A stretch of 64,000 nt of DNA, taken from NCBI RefSeq assembly GCF_007556705.1, contig NZ_VJOL01000006.1:1-64000 (forward strand), written 5' to 3'. Both the position numbers and the translations under genes were made by a program. Positions 1 to 9,202 of the stretch are shown here, one piece after another. Origin of the DNA: Tepidimonas thermarum. Lineage in GTDB: Bacteria; Pseudomonadota; Gammaproteobacteria; Burkholderiales; Burkholderiaceae_C. The notes beneath the pieces are model-generated. The model ran no database searches. It had not been told where the DNA came from and worked only from the letters and a program-made list of their open reading frames with translations. Numbering within the stretch: the first letter of the stretch is position 1; every line of letters begins with the position of its first letter.

Positions 1-127
1 TTATTTCGACCAACTTGGCCTACCCCGACTCTCATGACCTCAACTTCTCGAACCGCCCGGTGCGGACCCGCATGCCGGGTGGTGTGGGAGGGGCTCGGTC
101 AGGCATACTGACCGCCCCTATCCCTAT
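1..127 (+). mobile_element. 3' end of a group II intron (domains V and VI), truncated by the window edge
   Basis: The RNA folds as the catalytic 3' end of a group II intron. Domain V is 52-83: a 9-bp lower stem (52-60 with 75-83), a two-base bulge at 73-74, a 4-bp upper stem (61-64 with 69-72) and a tetraloop at 65-68. The triad position reads CGC (54-56), as known for bacterial class C introns; most other classes have AGC. Domain VI is 86-124, with an unpaired A at 120 that fits the branch point eight bases from a 3' end in AT at 127. The exon would resume at 128. A short reading frame ending at 37 fits the tail of the intron protein. The 5' part lies outside the window, so activity cannot be judged. 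Fold and class are inferred by eye. Confidence 0.7.
2..37 (+). CDS. ltrA: C-terminal tail of the presumed intron reverse transcriptase/maturase (partial)
   Basis: Frame 2 reads YFDQLGLPRLS followed by TGA at 35-37, ending 14 bases before domain V. Intron-encoded reverse transcriptases usually stop a short way upstream of domain V, so position and orientation fit. Only eleven residues are visible, and no reverse transcriptase or maturase motif lies inside the window. The identity therefore rests on the intron RNA next to it. It could be noise. Confidence 0.4.
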   Translation, partial: YFDQLGLPRLS

Positions 128-213
128 TTGGTTGTCACGTCCCCCATGGCCCGCGCACGGGATGGATGTGGCTCGGAGGGCGTGCGCGCGGACTCGACGG
201 CCGCGCGGGGCCG

Positions 214-1845
214 TCAACGGGTGGACGCTGCAGCGGGTTTGGCCTGGGCCGTGCGCACCGGGGGCTGTTTGCGGGTGGCCACCGGGCGCGCTGCCGCGTT
301 GCGCGCCGCTGTGGTGGTCCGGGCCGCCTTGGCCTGGGGCGCCGCCGCGCGGGATGCCGTGGCCCGGGGGGCAGCCGCCTTGTCGCGCGGCACTTCGATG
401 TGCAGTGTCTGACCGGCTTTGAGCCGCGCGTTGGCGCTGAGCTGGTTCCAGGCCGCCACGTCGGCCACGCGCACGCGATACCGCCGGGCGACGGTGGCCA
501 GGGTGTCGCCGGCGCGGGCCTGGACGCGCACCCGCCGGGTGGGCGGGCGATCAGGTGCCAGCAGCAGCTGCGCGTTGTCGGCCAGGTGCTCCGGCACGTC
601 GCGGTCGAGCTTGCCTTCCCGCGGCACCAGGATCGTCGAGCCGGCCCGCAGCCGCATGCGCGCCGGGATGCGGTTGATCTCCCGCAGCGCGCGCTCGTCC
701 CAGCCCAGTTGGCGCGCCGCTTGCGCAGCCGTCATGTCCTGCGGGACGCGCCACGCGGTCCAACTGGCGGCAGGGCCGTCGTAGTGGCGCAGCCGCTGTG
801 CGAACAGCAAGGCGTTGTCCCATGGCAGCAAGATTTCCGGCGTGCCGGCGGCCATGATCACGGGTTGGTGGTGCGACGGGTTCAAGGTGCGAAAGTCGGC
901 TTCGCTGATCCCGGCCAGACGCGCCACCACCGCCACGTCGATGTCGCGGTCGATGCGCACGGTGTCGAAAAAGGGGTGGTTGCCGATCACGGGCAGCGCC
1001 ACGCCGGGCTGCTGGCGCATTTGCACCAGGCGCTTGACCGCCAACAGTTTGGGCACGTAGTGGCGCGTTTCGTCGGGCATGCGCAAATCGGCGTAGCCCG
1101 TGCCCAGCCCGGCGGCCTCGTTGCGGCGTATGGCCCGCTGGACGTTGCCCTCGCCCCAGTTGTAGGCGGCCAGCGCCAGGTGCCAGTCGCCAAACATGCG
1201 GTGCAGGCGCTCCAGGTAATCGAGCGCCGCGCGTGTGGAGGCCAGCACATCGCGTCGGTCGTCGCGGAAGGCGTTTTGCTTGAGGTCGAAGTGCTTGCCC
1301 GTGGCCGGCATGAACTGCCACATCCCCGCCGCCTTGGCGTGCGAGACGGCTTGCGGGTTGAAGGCGCTCTCGATGAAGGGCAGCAGCGCCAGCTCCAGCG
1401 GCAGGTCACGGCGCTCCAGTTCCTCGACGATGTGGAACAGGTACTTGCTGGCACGGTCGGCCATGCGCTGCAGGTAGTCGGGCCGGCTGGCGTACCACTG
1501 CTCCCACTGCTGCACCCGCGGGTCGTCGAGGTCGGGCATGGCAAAGCCGCGTTCGATGCGTTCCCACAGGTCGTTGGGGGCGACGACGGTGGCCACGGGA
1601 CGCAGGCTGGGCAGGGATGCCGGCTCGATCGCGGGCGGCGTGGCAGCGGCTGACGTGGACGGTGGCTCAGGCGTGCGCGCAAGCGCAGCCGCTGCCGGGT
1701 CATCGCCGGTCGGTGGGGCCGAGGAGGCCGGGGCGTTGGGGGCGCCGGCCGCGGCATCGTCACGGCCACCGGGCGTGGGCAGTGCGGCGCAGCCTGCCAG
1801 CACCGCAGCGCCCAGCAGCAGGGTCAGGTGTCGCCAAGCGGTCAT
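214..1845 (-). CDS. mltD: Membrane-bound lytic murein transglycosylase D
   Basis: This 543-residue lipoprotein cleaves peptidoglycan glycan strands to 1,6-anhydro products, acting in the periplasm at the envelope. The N-terminus is a signal peptide with lipobox LAGC and lipidated Cys19. An alanine/proline-rich linker follows. The SLT lysozyme-like domain carries the catalytic glutamate in FIESAFNP (Glu159) and the family motif GMWQFMPATG. Two LysM-type segments follow, around residues 365-410 and 420-470, the second (AGDTLATVARRYRV) more typical. The tail is basic and Ala/Pro/Thr-rich, probably a cell-wall-associated linker. The start was chosen because it gives a clean lipoprotein signal and because its ATG overlaps the gloB stop (ATGA, 4 bp), so the two are translationally coupled. 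The upstream in-frame extension is only the shadow of gloB. Confidence 0.93.
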   Translation of the reverse strand: MTAWRHLTLLLGAAVLAGCAALPTPGGRDDAAAGAPNAPASSAPPTGDDPAAAALARTPEPPSTSAAATPPAIEPASLPSLRPVATVVAPNDLWERIERGFAMPDLDDPRVQQWEQWYASRPDYLQRMADRASKYLFHIVEELERRDLPLELALLPFIESAFNPQAVSHAKAAGMWQFMPATGKHFDLKQNAFRDDRRDVLASTRAALDYLERLHRMFGDWHLALAAYNWGEGNVQRAIRRNEAAGLGTGYADLRMPDETRHYVPKLLAVKRLVQMRQQPGVALPVIGNHPFFDTVRIDRDIDVAVVARLAGISEADFRTLNPSHHQPVIMAAGTPEILLPWDNALLFAQRLRHYDGPAASWTAWRVPQDMTAAQAARQLGWDERALREINRIPARMRLRAGSTILVPREGKLDRDVPEHLADNAQLLLAPDRPPTRRVRVQARAGDTLATVARRYRVRVADVAAWNQLSANARLKAGQTLHIEVPRDKAAAPRATASRAAAPQAKAARTTTAARNAAARPVATRKQPPVRTAQAKPAAASTR

Positions 1846-2648
1846 CGAAAATCGTCCTTCCAGCGGCGCAGCGTGGCAAAGATCTCGACGTCGCTGTTGG
1901 CCGCGGGGTTGCGATGCCTGATCGCTTGGCGCACCGCAGGTTCCCGGCAGCGCAAAAACGGGTTGATGCGGCGTTCGGTGCCGATCGTGCTGGGCAGCGT
2001 GGGCGCGCCGCGTGCGCGGCGCGCCTCGCACGCTTGGGTGTAGGCGGCCAGATCGGGGTTGCCCGGCTCCACCACGTGCGCAAAGCGCAGGTTGGACAGG
2101 GTGTACTCGTGGGCGCAGCAGACCCGGGTGTCGTCGGGCAGGGCCGCCAAGCGGTCCAGCGAGGCCAGCATCTGCGCAGGCGTGCCTTCGAACAGGCGGC
2201 CACATCCGCCGGAAAACAGCGTATCCCCGCAAAACAGCCAGCGCGGGCCCGCGGGCGCTTCGTTGACATAGGCCACGTGGCCAGCGGTGTGCCCCGGCAC
2301 CGCCAGCACGCGCCAGGTGTGGCCCAGTGCCTGCACCGCATCGCCATCGCCAACCGGCTCCACCGGCTCGGGCAGGGCTTCGCCCGCGGGGCCCACCACG
2401 CGACAGCCGGTGGCGGCGCGCAAAGCCGCCACGCCGCCGACGTGGTCGGCATGGTGGTGGGTGATCCAGATGCCTTGCAGGGTCAGCCCCCGTTGCTGCA
2501 AGGCGCGGCGCACCGGAGCGTCGTCACCAGGGTCCACCACCCAGGCGCAGCGGCCATCGTGCACCAGCCAGATGTAGTTGTCGCTCAAGGCGCCCAACGG
2601 CTCCACGGTCAGCGGGCCGGCTGCCGTCGCGGACGATACCATTGTCAT
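1842..2648 (-). CDS. gloB: Hydroxyacylglutathione hydrolase (glyoxalase II)
   Basis: Glyoxalase II hydrolyses S-D-lactoylglutathione to D-lactate and glutathione, the second step of methylglyoxal detoxification, in the cytosol. The 268-residue protein has the metallo-beta-lactamase binuclear metal site: THHHADH (His64, His66, Asp68, His69), a further His in PGHTAGH, the bridging Asp in FCGDTLFSGGCGR and a His in CAHEYT. The C-terminal glyoxalase II domain follows (RINPFLR and RHRNPAANSD). The start at 2648 directly abuts the xerD ATG on the other strand; an alternative ATG lies at 2642. No Shine-Dalgarno sequence precedes either. It leads a two-gene unit with mltD. Confidence 0.93.
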   Translation of the reverse strand: MTMVSSATAAGPLTVEPLGALSDNYIWLVHDGRCAWVVDPGDDAPVRRALQQRGLTLQGIWITHHHADHVGGVAALRAATGCRVVGPAGEALPEPVEPVGDGDAVQALGHTWRVLAVPGHTAGHVAYVNEAPAGPRWLFCGDTLFSGGCGRLFEGTPAQMLASLDRLAALPDDTRVCCAHEYTLSNLRFAHVVEPGNPDLAAYTQACEARRARGAPTLPSTIGTERRINPFLRCREPAVRQAIRHRNPAANSDVEIFATLRRWKDDFR

Positions 2649-3563
2649 ATGGCGATGATAGCCGGCGATGACGCCGTGGTCGACCGCTTTCTTGACGCGC
2701 TCTGGCTCGAAGATGGGCTGGCGCCGCGCACGCTGGCGGCTTACCGCAGCGACGTGCAGGCGTTCCGGGCCTGGCTGGGGCGCACCGGCGTGGGGCTGCT
2801 CGGGGTGGGCGCGGCCGAGGTGCAGGCATACCTGGCGCACCGCTTGCCGGGCAGCCGGGCCAGCTCCAGCAACCGGCGCCTGACGGTGCTGCGACGGTTT
2901 TACCGCTGGGCGCTGCGCGAGGGGCTGGTGCGGGCCGACCCGACGCTGACGCTGCTGTCCGCCAAGCGCCTGCTGCGCGTGCCCAAGACGCTGACCGAAG
3001 CGCAGGTCGAGGCCTTGCTGGTCGCCCCCGACGTGTCGCTGCCGTTGGGGCTGCGCGACCGCGCCATGCTGGAGCTGATGTACGCCAGCGGCCTGCGCGT
3101 GAGCGAGCTGGTGGCGCTGCGGCTGTTCGAGGTGAGCCTGCCCGACCAGGTGCTGCGCGTCACCGGCAAAGGCGACAAAGAGCGGCTGGTGCCGTTTGGC
3201 GATGTGGCGGCCGAGTGGTTGCGGCGCTACCTGGCCGAGGCGCGCCCGGTGCTGATGGCGGGCCGCTCCGGGGATGACCTGTTTGTGACCGAGCGCCACG
3301 GCAGCGCCATGACCCGGGTGATGTTTTGGATGCTGGTCAAGCGCTATGCGCGCGCCGCGGGCATCACGGCGCCTCTGTCGCCGCACACGCTGCGCCACGC
3401 CTTTGCCACCCATTTGCTCAACCACGGTGCCGATTTGCGCGCGGTGCAGCTGCTGCTGGGCCACGCCGACATCTCCACCACCACCATCTACACCCACGTG
3501 GCGCGCGAGCGCCTCAAAGCGTTGCACGCGCGGCACCACCCGCGCGGCGGGGCAGCGGCGTAA
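2649..3563 (+). CDS. xerD: Tyrosine recombinase XerD
   Basis: XerD acts with XerC at dif to resolve chromosome dimers at division, under FtsK control. The 304-residue protein has the SAM-like core-binding domain (about 1-95) and the C-terminal catalytic domain. All catalytic residues are visible: Arg150 (ASGLRVSEL), Lys in [11 protein letters not shown], His246-x-x-Arg249 (PHTLRHAF), His272 (LLGHADIS) and the nucleophile Tyr281 (TIYTHV). Length is normal. XerD rather than XerC is preferred from the N-terminus ([14 protein letters not shown]), which resembles betaproteobacterial XerD as I recall it. ATG 2649 abuts the divergent gloB ATG; ATG 2655 is an alternative. A weak -10-like TACCAT at 2637-2642 would give a leaderless mRNA. 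Confidence 0.93.
   Translation: MAMIAGDDAVVDRFLDALWLEDGLAPRTLAAYRSDVQAFRAWLGRTGVGLLGVGAAEVQAYLAHRLPGSRASSSNRRLTVLRRFYRWALREGLVRADPTLTLLSAKRLLRVPKTLTEAQVEALLVAPDVSLPLGLRDRAMLELMYASGLRVSELVALRLFEVSLPDQVLRVTGKGDKERLVPFGDVAAEWLRRYLAEARPVLMAGRSGDDLFVTERHGSAMTRVMFWMLVKRYARAAGITAPLSPHTLRHAFATHLLNHGADLRAVQLLLGHADISTTTIYTHVARERLKALHARHHPRGGAAA
2655..2683 (-). promoter_or_regulatory. Candidate leaderless promoter of gloB, inside the start of xerD
   Basis: On the minus strand the -35-like TCGACC lies at 2683-2678 (4 of 6 consensus bases). A 17-bp spacer follows, then the -10-like TATCAT at 2660-2655 (5 of 6). Six bases further on is position 2648, the A of the gloB ATG. If used, the transcript would begin at the start codon. 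The element lies wholly inside the xerD coding sequence. Inferred from spacing and matches only. Confidence 0.5.
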
Positions 3564-3632
3564 GCGCCGGGTCACCCCTTCGGGTAAATCCTGAGGCGCA
3601 GCGCCGGGGCAGCCCCGTTACACTTCCATATT

Positions 3633-3655
3633 AGAACGAACGGTCGTTCTTTTTT
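3633..3655 (+). terminator. Hairpin with T-tract after xerD, alternatively a TetR-type operator
   Basis: A perfect 7-bp stem (3633-3639 with 3644-3650) encloses the loop ACGG, and six T residues run from 3650 to 3655. This is a textbook intrinsic terminator for xerD. The same palindrome, with halves GAACGA and TCGTTC, also resembles sites bound by TetR-family regulators and lies 15 bp before the chemoreceptor start. Both readings are possible. Confidence 0.6.
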
Positions 3656-3664
3656 GGGACGGGT

Positions 3665-5048
3665 ATGCGCAGAATCCACGATTGGCCCCTGGCCACCAAG
3701 CTCTGGGTCGGGGTGGCGGTGCTGCTGCTGACGCTGGCCACGGTGGTGGCTGCGGTGATCGTGCGCTCGGTGCGCTCGACGCACGCGGCCCAGGCGCAGG
3801 TGGCGCAGCAGACCGACCGGGTGTTTGCCGCTGCTCAGTGGGCCGCCTTGAGCGAGGCGCGGCTGCTGGCCGAGGTCGGGGCCGCCACCGCGCGTGATCC
3901 GGTGGCCCTGGAACTGCAGCGCGCCACGGCGCGGCAGGCACATGCGCAGGCCGCGCAGTGGCAGCAGCGCGTCCAGGCACTGGCCGAAGGGACGCCGCAC
4001 CGCCCCGCGGTCGAGCAGATCCTGGCGTTGCAGCAGCAGGCCGATAGCGCGTTGGCGGCGGTGTTGCGGGTGTACCGGGAGGGGCAGGCAGCCGTTGCAG
4101 CGTTCGGTGCAGTGCGCGCACGAAATCGCCCGTGGCGATCTGTCCCATGCCCTGGTGGCCGATCGGCAGGACGAGTTTGGCGCGTTGCTGCGTGCACTGG
4201 AGACGATGCGCGCGCGGCTGGCGCGTGTCGTCAGCGGCGTGCGCGATGGGGCCCAGCGGGGGCACGGCGCCGCGGCCGAGATCGCGGCGGGCAACCAGGA
4301 TTTGTCAGCCCGCACCGAACGCACCGCCACCAGCCTGCAACAGACCGCGGCGCGCATGCAGCAGGCCACCCAGGAGTGGCAGGCGTTGGCTGAAGCCGCG
4401 CAGCAGGCGTTGATGGCAGCCGACCGCGCGGCCGCCTCGGCCGAGCAGGGCGGCCAGCAAGCGCAGCAGGCGGTGCAATCGATTCAGGCGGCGGCGCGCG
4501 CCAGCGAACGCATTGCCGACATCACGGGCATGATCGACAGCCTGGCGTTTCAGACCAACATCCTGGCGCTCAATGCCGCGGTGGAGGCGGCGCGCGCGGG
4601 CGAAGCCGGACGGGGCTTTTCCGTGGTGGCGGGGGAGGTGCGGCAGCTCGCCCAGCGCAGCGCCCAGGCGGCCAGCGAAATCAAGCGCCTCATCGAGGCC
4701 AGCGTGCAGGCGGTCAACCAGGGCACGTCGCAGGTGGGGCTGGCCGGCGAGGTGATCGAGCGTCTGCGCCAGGAGGTGCTGGGCCTGCACGAGGCCATGG
4801 ACCACATGCACGGGGCCAGCCAACGGCAGGCGGCCACGGTGGCGGACATCAACCACACCTTGGCGGCGCTCGACCAGGACACGCAGCACAACGCGGCCCT
4901 GGTGGAGCAGACGGCGGCTGCCGCGGCGGCGCTGTCGCAGGAGGCGGCGCGCCTGGGCGAGGCGGTGCAGGGCTTTGCGCTGTCGGCCGCGGTTGCGCCC
5001 AACGCCTTGGCGCTGGACGGTGCTCAGGCCACCGTTTGGGTCAGGTAA
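3665..5048 (+). pseudogene. Broken methyl-accepting chemotaxis protein gene (frame change plus internal deletion)
   Basis: Frame A, from ATG 3665, encodes a membrane-anchor N-terminus (KLWVGVAVLLLTLATVVAAV) and about 125 residues of a helical periplasmic sensor. Near 4080-4095 the homology moves to another frame. There it resumes directly with a HAMP-like segment ([18 protein letters not shown]), then a full chemoreceptor signalling domain ending at 5048. That domain has its conserved hairpin tip ([19 protein letters not shown]) and flanking heptad repeats. Not only is the frame lost: the last sensor helix and the second membrane segment are absent, so an out-of-frame deletion is the simplest cause. 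The intact family would have sensor, TM2, HAMP and signalling domain in one frame. Its 3' end overlaps the convergent DUF455 gene by 25 bp. Confidence 0.8.
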
Positions 5049-5917
5049 TCGAGCTCGGCAGCGCTAAAACCCGCGCGCAGCCGGGCCTCGGTGTTGAGCG
5101 GGGGCTTGGGGCGGGGCGCACGGTGCAGGCGCACCAATTGGCGAAAGTGCGCCAGGGGCTCCAGCCCCCTTTGGTCGCACAGCCAGTGGTACCAGCGGTT
5201 GCCGATGGCCACGTGGCCCACCTCGTCGCGCAAGATGAGGTCGAGGATCGCGCAGGTCCGCTGGGCCGCGGGCGTGCCGGCGCGGCGCAGCTTGGCCTGA
5301 ATCAGCGGGGTGGCGTCCAGCCCGCGCGCCTCCAGCGTGCGCGGCACGAGCGCCATGCGCGCCACGATGTCGTGGGCCGTGCGGTCGCACATGGTCCACA
5401 GGCCATCGTGCGCCTCGAAGTCGCCATAGTCCCAGCGCTGTCCGTCGGGGCCGTGCAGCGTGCGCAGGTGCTCGCGCAGCAGCGAGAAGTGCAGCGCTTC
5501 CTCCGCCGCCACGCGCAGCCAATCGCGGTAGAAGGCATCGGGCATGCCCGCAAAGCGCCACACGGCATCCAGCGCCAGGTTGATCGCGTTGAACTCGATG
5601 TGGCACAGGGCGTGGACGAGGGCCGCGTGCCCCTCCGGCGTGAAGGGGGAGCGCGCCGGGACCGCGCCGGGTTCGATCAAGACGGGGCGCAATGGCCGCC
5701 CGGGCAGCGGCCGTTGCGGCGGCGGGGTCAAGGCCGCCACCGGATCGACCCAGGGGCGGCCGGCGGCGGCATCCGCCTGCACGCGCTGCCACAGGGCCTG
5801 CACACCGCTGACTTTGGCCTGCGGGTCGGCTTGCGTGAGCCAGTGCAGCGCCTGCGCGCGCGCCTCGGCTGCCCCGGGCAGACCCGCGGGGGGCGGGGTG
5901 GACGTGGTGGGATGCAT
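5024..5917 (-). CDS. DUF455 ferritin-like protein
   Basis: This 297-residue cytosolic protein belongs to the DUF455 group of ferritin-like, four-helix-bundle proteins with a presumed di-metal site. Candidate ligands are the Glu in HIEFNAIN, the Glu and His in [11 protein letters not shown], and the Glu and His in [13 protein letters not shown]. The conserved block ARGLDATP lies between them. The family's reaction is not established to my knowledge; relatives sit near stress and tRNA-modification genes. ATG 5917 was chosen over 5941 because the longer start would run into the neighbouring gene and the family begins close to this position. It is divergent from the gene at 5934 and convergent with the broken chemoreceptor. 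Confidence 0.85.
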   Translation of the reverse strand: MHPTTSTPPPAGLPGAAEARAQALHWLTQADPQAKVSGVQALWQRVQADAAAGRPWVDPVAALTPPPQRPLPGRPLRPVLIEPGAVPARSPFTPEGHAALVHALCHIEFNAINLALDAVWRFAGMPDAFYRDWLRVAAEEALHFSLLREHLRTLHGPDGQRWDYGDFEAHDGLWTMCDRTAHDIVARMALVPRTLEARGLDATPLIQAKLRRAGTPAAQRTCAILDLILRDEVGHVAIGNRWYHWLCDQRGLEPLAHFRQLVRLHRAPRPKPPLNTEARLRAGFSAAELDYLTQTVA

Positions 5918-5930
5918 CCGTACAATTCTA
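5899..5930. promoter_or_regulatory. Overlapping divergent -10 elements between the DUF455 gene and yrdA
   Basis: Plus strand, toward yrdA: TGGACG (5899-5904), 16 bp, TACAAT (5921-5926), then seven bases to the ATG at 5934. Minus strand, toward DUF455: TAGAAT (5930-5925), then seven bases to the ATG at 5917, with a weak TCGAGT near -35. The two -10 hexamers share bases 5925-5926. Polymerase could not occupy both at once, and both mRNAs would be leaderless or nearly so. Inferred. Confidence 0.5.
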
Positions 5931-5933
5931 CGA

Positions 5934-6458
5934 ATGAGCATCTACCAACTCGATGACATCGCCCCCGACGTGCACCCGTCGGTGTTCGTGGCCGACACCG
6001 CCCGGGTGATCGGGCGCGTCGCCCTGGCCGAAGACGCCAGCGTTTGGTTTGGGGCGGTGCTGCGCGGGGACACCGACCCGATCACGGTCGGGCGTGGCAG
6101 CAACATCCAAGACGGCAGCGTGCTGCACGCCGACATTGGCTACCCCTTGACCATTGGCGCGCACGTCACCGTGGGGCACCAGGTGATGCTGCACGGCTGC
6201 ACCATCGGGGATGAGTCGCTGATCGGCATCGGGGCGGTGGTGCTCAACGGCGCGCGCATCGGGCGGCATTGTCTGGTCGGCGCCGGCGCCCTGGTCACCG
6301 AGGGCAAGGCATTTCCGGACGGCTCCATGATCCTGGGCAGCCCGGCCAAGGTGGTGCGCCAGCTCACGCCCGAGCAAATCGAGGGCCTGCGCTGGAGCGC
6401 GCGCCACTACATCGAAAACGCGCGCCGCTTCAAGGCCGGCCTCAAGCGCATCGGCTGA
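5934..6458 (+). CDS. yrdA: Gamma-carbonic anhydrase family hexapeptide-repeat protein (YrdA-like)
   Basis: This 174-residue protein folds as a left-handed beta helix of hexapeptide repeats (for example [14 protein letters not shown]) with a short C-terminal helix, as in gamma-class carbonic anhydrases. The three metal-binding histidines are present, in VLHADIG and in [11 protein letters not shown]. Length is typical of the small cytosolic YrdA group. Members bind zinc, but carbonic anhydrase activity has been weak or absent in several, so the true substrate is open. No Shine-Dalgarno sequence precedes the ATG. hslO follows 10 bp downstream on the same strand and is probably co-transcribed. 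Confidence 0.88.
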   Translation: MSIYQLDDIAPDVHPSVFVADTARVIGRVALAEDASVWFGAVLRGDTDPITVGRGSNIQDGSVLHADIGYPLTIGAHVTVGHQVMLHGCTIGDESLIGIGAVVLNGARIGRHCLVGAGALVTEGKAFPDGSMILGSPAKVVRQLTPEQIEGLRWSARHYIENARRFKAGLKRIG

Positions 6459-6468
6459 AGGGGCGGGC

Positions 6469-7452
6469 GTGTCCGAATTGCACAAATTTTTGTTTGACGG
6501 CGTGCCCGTGCGCGGCGCGCTGGTGCGCTTGACCGACGGCTGGCAGGAGCTGCTGCGCCGGCGCGAAAGCGCCGGTGGCTACCCGTCGGCGGTGGTCGAG
6601 CTGCTGGGCGAGATGACGGCGGCTGCGGTGCTGCTGCACAGCAACATCAAGTTTGCCGGGGCGCTGGTGTTGCAGATTTTTGGTGATGGGCCCGTCAAGG
6701 TGGCCGTGGCCGAGGTGCAGCCCGACATGGCGTTTCGTGCCACGGCCAGCGTGCGCGGGGAGGTGGCCACGGGCGTTGCGCTGTCGCATCTGGTCAATGT
6801 GCTGGGACAGGGGCGCTGCGCGATCACCTTGGACCCGCGCGAACGCCAGCCGGGGCAAAAGGCCTACCAGGGCGTGGTGCCGCTGGTGGATGCCCGTGGG
6901 CGGCCGCTGGAAGCGCTCAGCGACGTCATTGGCCACTACATGCGGCAAAGCGAGCAGCTCGACACGCGCTTGGTGCTGGCGGCCAATGCGTCGGTGGCGG
7001 CGGGGCTGTTGATTCAGCGCATGCCCGCGACGGGCGAGGGCAACCTGTCCGGCACGGCGGCAGTCGCCGACGACGCCGATGCGCTGGGTGCCAACGAGGA
7101 CTTTCACCGCATCGCCACGCTGGCGTCCAGCCTGACGCGGCAGGAGCTGCTGACGCTGGACGCCGACACCATCTTGCACCGCCTGTTTTGGCAGGAAGGG
7201 CTGCTGCGGCTGCCGCCGTCCAGCCCGCAGCAGGCGCACCCGCACTTTGCCTGCACCTGCTCGCGCGAGCGCGTGGGCGGCATGCTGCGCGCACTGGGCG
7301 TGGACGAGGTCGAGGCGATCCTGGCCGAACAAGGCGATATCGACGTGGCATGCGATTTCTGCGGCCAGCACTACCGCTTCGATGCGGTGGACGCGGCCCA
7401 GCTGTTCTTGGCACAAGACCAGCAGCCGCCCACGTCGCCGCGCATGCAGTAA
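6469..7452 (+). CDS. hslO: Redox-regulated chaperone Hsp33
   Basis: Hsp33 is a cytosolic holdase that becomes active when oxidants, often with heat, expel zinc from its C-terminal switch. The 327-residue protein has the usual Hsp33 N-terminal domain and the redox centre with Cys262-x-Cys264 and Cys295-x-x-Cys298 intact. The start is GTG at 6469, ten bases after the yrdA stop, with GGGGCGGG as a weak ribosome-binding site. The C-terminal tail (QDQQPPTSPRMQ) is short and unstructured. It ends facing the ftsB-eno operon, with a 70-bp GC-rich gap that shows no T-tract terminator. Confidence 0.94.
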   Translation: MSELHKFLFDGVPVRGALVRLTDGWQELLRRRESAGGYPSAVVELLGEMTAAAVLLHSNIKFAGALVLQIFGDGPVKVAVAEVQPDMAFRATASVRGEVATGVALSHLVNVLGQGRCAITLDPRERQPGQKAYQGVVPLVDARGRPLEALSDVIGHYMRQSEQLDTRLVLAANASVAAGLLIQRMPATGEGNLSGTAAVADDADALGANEDFHRIATLASSLTRQELLTLDADTILHRLFWQEGLLRLPPSSPQQAHPHFACTCSRERVGGMLRALGVDEVEAILAEQGDIDVACDFCGQHYRFDAVDAAQLFLAQDQQPPTSPRMQ

Positions 7453-7522
7453 GGCCGCGCGGCGCGCGGTGCACGGCGGCGTGTTCGGCCACAACGTGCG
7501 GCCGCCGGCTGGTGCCCCGCCG

Positions 7523-7852
7523 TCACCGGGACGGCTGCTCGCCGGCGCTGCGGACCGCGGGCGACGCAGCGGTGGCCGGCGACTGGATTTGCACGAAGAT
7601 TTCGTTGGGCTTGACCATGCCCAATTCCTGGCGGGCGATTTCTTCGACGGTTTCGACCCCTTCGCGCAGGTCCCGCACCTCGGCGGCCAAGCGCTCGTTG
7701 CGCAGCCGCGCGGCCTCGTTGGCCTGTTCCTGGGCGGCGAGTTCGCGCCGCAGGGCCTCGACCTGCGACACGTTGCCCCAGCCCCACCAGAGTTGCGCGT
7801 GGACCACGGCCAGCAGCACCAGCAGCACGGCCGTGACCCAGCGCCCGCCCAT
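7523..7852 (-). CDS. ftsB: Cell division protein FtsB
   Basis: FtsB is a bitopic inner-membrane protein that forms a trimer with FtsL and FtsQ in the divisome and helps activate septal peptidoglycan synthesis. The 109-residue product has one N-terminal membrane segment (VTAVLLVLLAVVHAQLWWG), a periplasmic leucine-zipper-like coiled coil of about 50 residues, and the conserved block ARQELGMVKPNEIF. The tail is variable and Ala/Ser/Pro-rich. It lies 9 bp after eno in the same operon, a pairing common in beta- and gammaproteobacteria. Confidence 0.93.
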   Translation of the reverse strand: MGGRWVTAVLLVLLAVVHAQLWWGWGNVSQVEALRRELAAQEQANEAARLRNERLAAEVRDLREGVETVEEIARQELGMVKPNEIFVQIQSPATAASPAVRSAGEQPSR

Positions 7853-7861
7853 GGTGGGTCC

Positions 7862-9202
<1,341 letters not shown>

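Noticed and set aside
4060-4110. A programmed ribosomal frameshift in the chemoreceptor gene
   Set aside because: There is no slippery heptamer with a stimulator, and the second membrane segment is missing, which a frameshift cannot restore.
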